The notes beneath the pieces are model-generated. The model had not been told where the DNA came from. It did not search any database and worked only from the letters and a program-made list of their open reading frames with translations. A stretch of 64,000 nucleotides of DNA from Planctomycetota bacterium. Its GTDB lineage: Bacteria; Planctomycetota; SZUA-567; H5-PLA8. A program made the position numbers and the translations under genes. Positions 51,548-58,469 of the stretch are shown here, in pieces. The stretch covers positions 1-64,000 of the forward strand of contig JACQFI010000035.1 in the NCBI GenBank assembly GCA_016200135.1. The letters run 5' to 3'. Positions within the stretch are counted from its first letter, which is position 1; every line of letters starts with the position of its first letter.

Positions 51548-52921
51548 CTATTTTTTGTAGATCACCGCGCGGATGGCGTTGCAGAGCTCGGTCTGCTCGG
51601 CCGACTCGTCAGGCGCGGTGCGCGAACGCATCATGTCGATCCAGGTCGAGTCTTCCTTGGCTGTGGCGGCGAAGGACGCGGCCATCACCGCCGCAGCCGC
51701 GGCGCGCGAACAGTGGCTCGAGATGCGCGAGGGGTCGGTGGCGCCGGCGCACGAGACCGCGCGCAGCGTCGATTCCATGGCTGCCTGCCAGGCATAGGCG
51801 CCGGGGCCCTCGGGCGGCTTCTCGCCCTCGGGCGGGGGCCCGCTTAGTTCCTTCTTGACCACCTCGGCCGCCGCGCGGTTCTCTTCGGTCGGTTCCTCGG
51901 TCCAGCGTTCGGCGGCGGCCAGGGCATGCCGGAGGCGGGTCGAAGGGGACCAGCGCTGCGCGCGTGTGGCGCAGACGCAGGCCAGCCGCGTCAGCATGCG
52001 CTTGCCTTCCAGCGTGTGGCTCGAGTACCGCGTATAGGAGAGCAGCGCGATCAGCCACTCGGCGTACGCGGTCGCGGCGATCACTTCATCGAGCGGCCCG
52101 CCTTGGGGCCAACGCTTGGCGACCCAGTCCACGAAGACCAGGTCGCGGCTGCGCGCCCGGAGGAACTTGTCCGTCACCAACTCGACGGGCTGTTCGTTCG
52201 GCGCGGGCATGCGCTCAAGAACGACGGTGTTCGACTTGCGCGCGAGCCGCTCCAGATCGAGCGGCGGCAGACTGAGGAAGTGCAGGCTCGCACTTGGCTG
52301 GACGGCCGCCAGCGCTTCGCGCAACGGGGCTACGAAGGGTTCGAAGATCTCGTGGTCCAGCGGCAGGCCGCGCGAAGACGCGCGCCCGACCTTCTCCTCG
52401 GCGCCTTCCACCTGCACGTTCTTGGCCCCGAAGCAGCCCTCATCCGCCTTCACTTCCAGCACGCGTGAGACGTACAGCACGATCGCGCGCTGAAACTCGT
52501 TCTGCTGGTCGAAGATCGGGAGCGTTGCGAAGCCGTTGGCGGTCAGGGCCTGGCCGGCCTCGATAGCCTGGCCATGCACCGCGACCAGGATCGTGGCGTT
52601 CAGGGTCGGGTTGTGCATGGTGAAATGCTTGAAAGCCAGCATCGCCGCGGGCTCGGGCGCGATCAGCTTGGTGTCGTCCTTGGGAGGCGCCTCTTTCCGG
52701 TCCTGCGGCGGCGGCGGCGCGGGGTGCCCTTGAACGATGCGCTGGATGTCCGCGACCGCGAGGTGGCACGAGCGCGAGACGAGGTTCAGCGTCTTGTCCG
52801 GATCGTGGAATTCTTTCAGGAGTTTGTAATACGCCTCGCGCACCGCCGATTCCGAATACGCCTTGCGTGCCGAGGCGGGCTTGGCGTCGGAAGGCTTCTT
52901 GATCACCGTCGTATCGGACAT
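51548..52921 (-). CDS. Hypothetical protein, 457 residues
   Basis: This soluble protein has an N-terminal region with SARKAYSESAVREAYYKLLKEF, a middle region with MLAFKHFTMHNPTLNATILVAVHGQ, and a C-terminal helical region with IDMMRSRTAPDESAEQTELCNAIRA. I do not recognise the family. The middle part has a beta-strand-rich pattern that could form a Rossmann-like or effector domain. It converges with the preceding membrane protein gene with 1 nt between them. An 18-nt perfect hairpin lies directly before its start and may affect translation. Confidence 0.45.
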   Translation of the reverse strand: MSDTTVIKKPSDAKPASARKAYSESAVREAYYKLLKEFHDPDKTLNLVSRSCHLAVADIQRIVQGHPAPPPPQDRKEAPPKDDTKLIAPEPAAMLAFKHFTMHNPTLNATILVAVHGQAIEAGQALTANGFATLPIFDQQNEFQRAIVLYVSRVLEVKADEGCFGAKNVQVEGAEEKVGRASSRGLPLDHEIFEPFVAPLREALAAVQPSASLHFLSLPPLDLERLARKSNTVVLERMPAPNEQPVELVTDKFLRARSRDLVFVDWVAKRWPQGGPLDEVIAATAYAEWLIALLSYTRYSSHTLEGKRMLTRLACVCATRAQRWSPSTRLRHALAAAERWTEEPTEENRAAAEVVKKELSGPPPEGEKPPEGPGAYAWQAAMESTLRAVSCAGATDPSRISSHCSRAAAAAVMAASFAATAKEDSTWIDMMRSRTAPDESAEQTELCNAIRAVIYKK

Positions 52922-52923
52922 GG

Positions 52924-52941
52924 CATCACCCACGGGTGATG
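52924..52941. promoter_or_regulatory. Perfect hairpin just upstream of the 52921 start
   Basis: CATCACCC (52924-52931) and GGGTGATG (52934-52941) form a perfect 8-bp stem with a 2-nt loop, 3-20 nt before the start codon on the minus strand. On the RNA, the likely Shine-Dalgarno GGGTGAT lies in the stem. A repressor site is an alternative reading. Confidence 0.5.
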
Positions 52942-53156
52942 AAATTGGAAACGCGAGCCGCCAACGTAGCCTACGCTTGAGCGCGCGTCCAGCAACGAGC
53001 CGCACTAAAACACTTGCACAGGTTCGGCATGGGGTAACCATCTTAGGCCGATACGCCGCCACGGCACGAAAAATCGACCATACTCCTGGTCAAGGCTCGT
53101 CTAAGGTTTGTTCGGAGTTGAGGGAATTCACGAGTTCGTAGAGGATAGCCGCACCG

Positions 53157-55565
53157 ATGGACCTCTCTTTCGCCGCACCCGGACTGCTCTGGGCGCTGCC
53201 GATGGCGGCGGCCCCGGTGCTCCTGCACATCCGGGCGCGGGCGCGCGAACGCGCCGTGGATTTTCCCGGCGCGTTCTTCATGCAGGATCCTGCGCTGCCC
53301 AGCGCCGAGCGCCGGCGCAAGGTCGAAGACTGGGCGCTGCTCGCGCTGCGCTGCCTCCTGCTCGCGCTTGCGGTGCTGGCCCTGGCCGGCCCGCGCGTCA
53401 AAGGACTTCCTTTCCTCTCTGCGCAACAGGACGAGAAAGCCGCCGGCCGCGAAGCCGTGGTCCTGGCGGTCGACGACTCGCCCTCGCTGGCCCAGCGGCG
53501 AGGCTCCGATGGCACGACGGCGCTCGAACGGCTGCTCCAGGCCGCGGGCGATGCGCTCGCGCGCGGGCGTGGCCGGCGGGTGGCCGTCGAGACCTCGTCG
53601 GGCCGGTCCCTGCCGTTCTACGAAGCCACGGAGTTCCCGGCGCATATCCACGAACTCACCGAGGACCCGCCCAGCCGCCCGGGCGACCGTGCCGCCGCGC
53701 TGGGCCGCGCGCTGGCGCGGCTTCGCGACGCCACCGAAGACCGGCGCGTTGCGATCCTGGTCACCGATGAGCGTTTGAATGCGGAGGAAGGCGGCGGCGA
53801 GACGCTCGAGGCAAGATGGTCGGCCGCGCTCAAAGCCTTCCAAGAGAAAGGCGCGCCGGTGCTGATGACTCTGAGCGCCGCGGGCTCCGCCGCAAAGCAG
53901 TGGTCTGTGGAGTCGATCGCGCCCGGTTTCGCCGCGCTGCCCGGCACGGCCGGACGCGCGCCGGTGGCGGGCCAGCCGTATTCCGTGCGCGTCCGCGTCC
54001 GCTGCCATGCCGGAGCCGGCACGCGGACGCTGCGCGTCGAGACCTCCGCCGTTTCCTCGGATGCCGCAGCCTCGCCCGCGCCGCGCCAGATCAAGACGGT
54101 GCTGGAACGTTCGGTCGCTCTGGACGCGGGCGAGGCGGCGGACATCGAGATCCCCGCGCTGGCCCCGGCGCCCGGTTCCTTCTGGTTCCGCGCCAAGCTC
54201 GACGGCGGCGACGAACTCGCCTTCGACGACGCGGCTGAGACCGTCGTACGCGTGCAGCCGCGCCGCGAAGTGGTGCTCTGGGACCTCCGCGAAGGCGCGG
54301 GTGGCCGCGGCATCGAGGACCTGCCGCGCAAGGCGCTCGTCTCCGCGTTGGATCCATTTGCCGGCGACGACCGCACGCGCGTGCATCTGCTCCAACCCGC
54401 CGCGCCGCGAGTGGACGAGCTGCCCCCGCAGGCCATCGTCGTAGCGCTCCAGAGCGTCCAGGCCGGTGCCGGCACCGTCACCTCGGTTCTCGGCCACGGG
54501 CCGGCCGAACGCCTCTACGGGCAAGTGCAGGAAGGCGTGAAACTGCTTTGGGTGCCCGATCTGACCGGCAAGCCCGAGGCCTGGGCGGGTGCCGTGGGCC
54601 GCAAGATCGCGAGCGACTCGCTGCTGCCCCGCGGCATTGAACGCGTCGAGGCCGCGCCCACGGGCGAAAACGCCGGTGCGGTTTCGGGCTGGAAGTTGGG
54701 GCTCGCCGACGGCAACCATCCGGTGCTTGCGCCTTTCACCGGCGGCCGCAACGGGGACCCGGCGGGCGTGCGCTTCCTGAGACGCCTGCGGCTGGACATC
54801 GAGACCGCGCAGACGCGCCTGTCCGGGGCCTGGGAGAACGAGCAGGTGCTGGGCCGCTTCGACGACGGCCTGCCCGCGATCGTCTTCCAGCGCGTCGGCG
54901 CGGGCGCGCTTGGCCAGCTCGCGTTCGGCCCCGAACCCAAAGGCGGCATTACCGCATCCCCCGCGTGGCCCATCTTCTTCCAGGAATTCATCGAATGGTC
55001 CGCCGACGACGGCCTCGGCGCGGACCCCGGCCCCGAGCTGGCCGCCGCATCCACGCCCGATCCCTGGCCGCTCACGCCGCGCGGCAAGGCCCGGCGCTTC
55101 GCGCTCGAAGGCCCCCTCCCGGTCGGCCCGCCTCCGGATTCAAAAGAAAAGGGGAAGCCCAAGGAACCCGGACGCTGGGAACTGGCGGTTCCCGCGCTGG
55201 GCGACCGGCTCTCGCTCCCAGTCCTCTCCCAGCCGGGCCTCTACCGCCTGACGCAGCTCGATATCCCGGCCCGCCCGCCGCAGCGCTGGATCGCCTGCCG
55301 CGTGGCCGCATGCGAGTCCTCCGACGACCGCCTGCCCAAGCCGCTGCTCGAAAAGATCGTCCAGGCCGCGCAGGACTCCGGCGGAGCCGCGGTCTCCTTC
55401 GGCGGCAGCGACCCCAACGCCTCCGCGCGCGGCGCCGAAGCGTTGGATCGCGCGCTCGAACACCTCCGCCCCGGCCGCCCGGTTGCCCCGGCGCTCTGGA
55501 CCGTATTCGCGGCCTTCATGCTCCTGGAACTCGGCATCCTGATCGTCCGCAAGCGGACCGGGTGA
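53157..55565 (+). CDS. BatA-like membrane protein
   Basis: The 802-residue protein opens with the BatA N-terminal pattern: FAAPGLLWALPMAAAPVLLHIRARARER, a second helix WALLALRCLLLALAVLALAGP, then a von Willebrand A-like region beginning VVLAVDDSPSLAQR. A long soluble region and a C-terminal membrane helix (ALWTVFAAFMLLELGILIVRKR) follow. The Asp-x-Ser-x-Ser metal site reads DDSPS. Bat proteins usually sit with MoxR ATPases and other vWA proteins; none is in the window, which makes this copy isolated. A role in envelope stress is inferred only from the family. Confidence 0.75.
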   Translation: MDLSFAAPGLLWALPMAAAPVLLHIRARARERAVDFPGAFFMQDPALPSAERRRKVEDWALLALRCLLLALAVLALAGPRVKGLPFLSAQQDEKAAGREAVVLAVDDSPSLAQRRGSDGTTALERLLQAAGDALARGRGRRVAVETSSGRSLPFYEATEFPAHIHELTEDPPSRPGDRAAALGRALARLRDATEDRRVAILVTDERLNAEEGGGETLEARWSAALKAFQEKGAPVLMTLSAAGSAAKQWSVESIAPGFAALPGTAGRAPVAGQPYSVRVRVRCHAGAGTRTLRVETSAVSSDAAASPAPRQIKTVLERSVALDAGEAADIEIPALAPAPGSFWFRAKLDGGDELAFDDAAETVVRVQPRREVVLWDLREGAGGRGIEDLPRKALVSALDPFAGDDRTRVHLLQPAAPRVDELPPQAIVVALQSVQAGAGTVTSVLGHGPAERLYGQVQEGVKLLWVPDLTGKPEAWAGAVGRKIASDSLLPRGIERVEAAPTGENAGAVSGWKLGLADGNHPVLAPFTGGRNGDPAGVRFLRRLRLDIETAQTRLSGAWENEQVLGRFDDGLPAIVFQRVGAGALGQLAFGPEPKGGITASPAWPIFFQEFIEWSADDGLGADPGPELAAASTPDPWPLTPRGKARRFALEGPLPVGPPPDSKEKGKPKEPGRWELAVPALGDRLSLPVLSQPGLYRLTQLDIPARPPQRWIACRVAACESSDDRLPKPLLEKIVQAAQDSGGAAVSFGGSDPNASARGAEALDRALEHLRPGRPVAPALWTVFAAFMLLELGILIVRKRTG

Positions 55566-55658
55566 GGGCCGCCGCTCCCGCTTGCGCCTGCATCCCTCCG
55601 TACTACACTTTTCGCCTGCTTCAGACGTCTCCCAATCTCGGACCCCAACGAAAGGAAC

Positions 55659-56426
55659 ATGGCCATGGCCCGGATCAGGCATTCGTTCGCGTGGTGGGCG
55701 TTCGCCAACAAAGTCGAAGACAAGGTCAAGCTGCTCAAGGAAGCCAAGAAAATGGGGTACCAAGGGGTCGAGATGATCCCCGAGGAACTCTGGCCCGCCG
55801 TGAAGGATGCGGGCCTGCAGATCGCCACGATGGGCGGGCACAAGTCGCTCACCGACGGTCTGAACAAGCTCAGCAACCACAATCGCATCGAAGATGAACT
55901 GAAGGCCAACATCGACAAGGCCAAGTCGAACAACATTCACGCCCTCATCGTCTTCAGCGGTAACCGCTACGGCGTGCCCGACGCGGAAAGCGTCCAGATC
56001 TGCGTCGACGGCCTGAGCCGCGTCAAGAAGTACGCCGAAGACAAGAACGTATTGTTGGTGCTCGAACTCCTGAACAGCAAAGTCGATCACCAGGGCTACC
56101 AGTGCGACCGGACGTGGTGGGGCGCGGAAGTGGTCCGCAAGGTCAACTCGCCGAATGTGAAGCTGCTCTACGATATTTATCACATGCAGATCATGGAAGG
56201 CGATCTGATCCGCAACATCCGCGACCACATCCAGTGGATCGGACACTTCCACACCGCCGGCAACCCCGGCCGCAAGGACCTCGACGCCGACCAGGAGATC
56301 TTCTACCCCGGCGTGGTGAAGGCCATCGCGGGCACGGATTACGACGGCTATCTGGGCCAGGAGTTCATGCCCAAGGCCGACACAATCCCGGCGCTCGAAG
56401 CGGCGCTGAAGACCTGCACGGTCTAA
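55659..56426 (+). CDS. Hydroxypyruvate-isomerase-like sugar isomerase (TIM barrel)
   Basis: The 255-residue protein has the xylose-isomerase-like barrel with FAWWAFANK near the N-terminus, VEMIPEELWP, LLVLELLNSKVDHQGY with the metal Glu, LLYDIYHMQIMEGD with the Asp/His pair, WIGHFHTAGNPGRK and YLGQEFMPK with the final Glu. These match hydroxypyruvate isomerase, which interconverts hydroxypyruvate and tartronate semialdehyde in glyoxylate metabolism, although related ketose epimerases share the pattern. A GGAAC ribosome site precedes two possible ATGs, 6 nt apart. An intrinsic terminator follows. Confidence 0.85.
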   Translation: MAMARIRHSFAWWAFANKVEDKVKLLKEAKKMGYQGVEMIPEELWPAVKDAGLQIATMGGHKSLTDGLNKLSNHNRIEDELKANIDKAKSNNIHALIVFSGNRYGVPDAESVQICVDGLSRVKKYAEDKNVLLVLELLNSKVDHQGYQCDRTWWGAEVVRKVNSPNVKLLYDIYHMQIMEGDLIRNIRDHIQWIGHFHTAGNPGRKDLDADQEIFYPGVVKAIAGTDYDGYLGQEFMPKADTIPALEAALKTCTV

Positions 56427-56457
56427 AGTAACTGTCGGATCACTCAATAAAGGAGAG

Positions 56458-56483
56458 GCCACGGGAGATCCCCGTGGCTTTTT
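56458..56483 (+). terminator. Intrinsic terminator between convergent genes
   Basis: An 8-bp stem (56458-56465 with 56471-56478) is followed by five T residues. It ends the isomerase transcript and overlaps the end of the convergent AraC-type gene, so it may act in both directions. Confidence 0.85.
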
Positions 56484-57342
56484 ATTGTGCCGCGAACTGT
56501 CGTCGGTACTCCCGCGGATTGATGCGCTTCAGCGCGCGGAAGCGGCGGTTGAAGTTCGAGAGATTCTCGAAACCCGACGCGTAGGCGATCTCGGCCACGT
56601 TTTTGTCGCTCTCGATCAGGAGCTTGCACGCATGGCCGATGCGCAGCTCGTTCACGTACGCGGTAAAGCTCTTGCCCATCGACTTCTTGAAGAAACGGCT
56701 GAACGCCGAGACGCTTAAATGCGCGCGGGTGGCGGCCTCCGGCTGGCCGATCGGCTGTGTATAGGACTCGTTCACGAAGCGGCAGACCGCGTCGATGCGC
56801 CGTTCGTCGAAGTGCCGCAGCGACGGCGCGTAGCCTTTGCTCGCCAGCGTCTTCACCTCGCGCGAACGCGCCAGAATGCCGAGAATCTCCAGCAGCGCCA
56901 TCATCCGCGCGAACCCCGCGGCCTCGTACAGGGCCTTCATGCGCGGCGCGATCTCCTGCCGCGTGCGCCCGAAGAAGCGCAACCCTTGCGCCGAACGTTC
57001 GAGCAGCCGGGCAATCGGCGCCATCTCCGGCTTCTCCATGAACTCCTCGCCCATGAACGAATCGAGGAACTGCGCGTAATAAGTGGCGTGCTTCCCGGCC
57101 TTGCCGTTGGGGTGCGGCTCCGAGGCCCAGGTATGCGGCAGGTTCTCGCCGAGCAGAATCAGGTCGCCGCTCTCGTAGGGTTCAATGGAATCGCCCACGA
57201 ACCGCTGGCCCTGGCTGCGCACGATGTACGTCAGCTCGAACTCGGGATGAAAATGCCAGTTGAAGGCAAACTTCGAATCGCTCCGTTCCTTGCAGAGAAA
57301 GGACTGGCCCGGCGCGGAGATCTTCTCGAAGAGGGGCTTCAC
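56482..57342 (-). CDS. AraC-family transcriptional regulator
   Basis: The 286-residue protein has a cupin-like N-terminal sensor (FNWHFHPEFELTYIV, GDLILLGENLPHTW) and a C-terminal double helix-turn-helix DNA-binding domain (AHLSVSAFSRFFKKSMGKSFTAYVNELRIGHACKLL, then VAEIAYASGFENLSNFNRRFRALKRINPREYRR). Such sensors usually bind a sugar or small ligand. The gene is divergent from the phytanoyl-CoA dioxygenase and convergent with the isomerase, so it probably controls one or both. Confidence 0.92.
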   Translation of the reverse strand: MKPLFEKISAPGQSFLCKERSDSKFAFNWHFHPEFELTYIVRSQGQRFVGDSIEPYESGDLILLGENLPHTWASEPHPNGKAGKHATYYAQFLDSFMGEEFMEKPEMAPIARLLERSAQGLRFFGRTRQEIAPRMKALYEAAGFARMMALLEILGILARSREVKTLASKGYAPSLRHFDERRIDAVCRFVNESYTQPIGQPEAATRAHLSVSAFSRFFKKSMGKSFTAYVNELRIGHACKLLIESDKNVAEIAYASGFENLSNFNRRFRALKRINPREYRRQFAAQ

Positions 57343-57368
57343 GGCGGGGCCTCCGGCTCAGGACGCCT

Positions 57369-57397
57369 ACTATAATGCTTCTGAAACCGTAAGGAAA
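57369..57397 (-). promoter_or_regulatory. Predicted promoter of the AraC-type gene
   Basis: On the minus strand a weak -35 TTTCCT (57392-57397), a 17-bp spacer and a good -10 TATAGT (57369-57374) lie about 30 nt before the start codon. Confidence 0.45.
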
Positions 57398-57415
57398 GCG
57401 GCGATTGAGCAAAAA

Positions 57416-57426
57416 AGTATCATACT
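57416..57426. promoter_or_regulatory. AGTAT-C-ATACT palindrome in divergent region
   Basis: A perfect 11-bp palindrome lies between the AraC-type gene and the dioxygenase gene, about 89 nt before the latter. It is a candidate operator for the AraC-type protein. Confidence 0.35.
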
Positions 57427-57514
57427 ATGCGTGCGGCGGCGTAGAGTTCTCCTCCGTATCGGGGCATATTGAGACGCGTACGCAGTGCGGAACAAACTTA
57501 AGGAGCCCGAGCCC

Positions 57515-58342
57515 ATGACCGCGACGCTGACCAAACTGGATGTCGATACGCCCTACGCGCTGAAGGCCGAACAGATCGCGTTCTTCCGCGAAGAAGGCTA
57601 CATCAAGCTCAAGGACGCCGTCGCTCCAGAGGTGCTCGAACACTACGGGCGCGAGATCACCCGCAAGGTGAAGGAACTGAACACGCAGCATGCGCCGATG
57701 GAACAGCGCTCTACCTACCAGAAGGCCTTCCTGCAGATCATGAACATCTGGACCAAGAGCGAAGTCGTGAAAGAGTTTGTCTTCGGCAAGCGCCTCGCGC
57801 GCATCGCCGCCGACCTGCTCGGCACGAGTGGCGTCCGCCTCTACCACGATCAGGCTCTGTATAAGGAACCGGGCGGCGGCCTGACACCCTGGCACGCGGA
57901 CCAGTATTACTGGCCGCTGGCGACGCCCCTCACCGTTACCGCCTGGATCCCGCTGCAGGCGACGCCCATCGAACTCGGGCCGCTCTCGTTCGCCGCCAAG
58001 AGCCAGCGCTTCAAGCACGGGCGCGGCGTGAGCGAGATCAGCGACGAGAGCGAGCGCGAACTCGCGCGCATGCTGCGCGAACGCAATTTTGAACTGGTAG
58101 AAGAACCGTTCGATCTCGGCGAAGTCAGCTTCCACTACGGCTGGACCTTCCACCGCGCGGCCGCGAACGTCTCCGATCGGGCGCGCGAGGTGATGACAAT
58201 CATCTACATGGACCAGGACATGCGCGTCGCCGAGCCCCAGAACAAGAACCAGCGCCACGACCTCGAAGGCTGGCTCCCCGGCCTCAAGCCCGGCGACCTC
58301 GCCGCGTCCCCGCTCAACCCGGTGATCTTCACCCGCGAGTAA
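57515..58342 (+). CDS. Phytanoyl-CoA dioxygenase (PhyH) family oxygenase
   Basis: The 275-residue protein is a 2-oxoglutarate- and Fe(II)-dependent oxygenase. It has the iron-binding HADQYYW (His, Asp) and later WTFHRAAANVSDR (His and the 2-oxoglutarate-binding Arg), with the strand pattern RLYHDQALYKEPGGG between N- and C-terminal parts. The substrate is unknown; planctomycetes carry many such enzymes. The start at 57515 has AAGGAG ten bases upstream, preferable to a GTG at 57485. A strong terminator follows. The divergent AraC-type gene suggests inducible expression. Confidence 0.9.
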   Translation: MTATLTKLDVDTPYALKAEQIAFFREEGYIKLKDAVAPEVLEHYGREITRKVKELNTQHAPMEQRSTYQKAFLQIMNIWTKSEVVKEFVFGKRLARIAADLLGTSGVRLYHDQALYKEPGGGLTPWHADQYYWPLATPLTVTAWIPLQATPIELGPLSFAAKSQRFKHGRGVSEISDESERELARMLRERNFELVEEPFDLGEVSFHYGWTFHRAAANVSDRAREVMTIIYMDQDMRVAEPQNKNQRHDLEGWLPGLKPGDLAASPLNPVIFTRE

Positions 58343-58370
58343 GCCCCAGGCGGTTTGCACTCTATAAAGG

Positions 58371-58404
58371 AGAGCCCGGCCCCCTACGGCCGGGCTCTTT
58401 TTTT
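58371..58404 (+). terminator. Strong intrinsic terminator after the dioxygenase
   Basis: An 11-bp perfect stem (58371-58381 with 58388-58398) with a 6-nt loop is followed by a run of seven T residues. Confidence 0.92.
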
Positions 58405-58469
58405 GTGCGAATGCAATTCGCAAATTCCACTACTATTCCAGTCATGATGCCCGGGCCCCACTTGAACCG

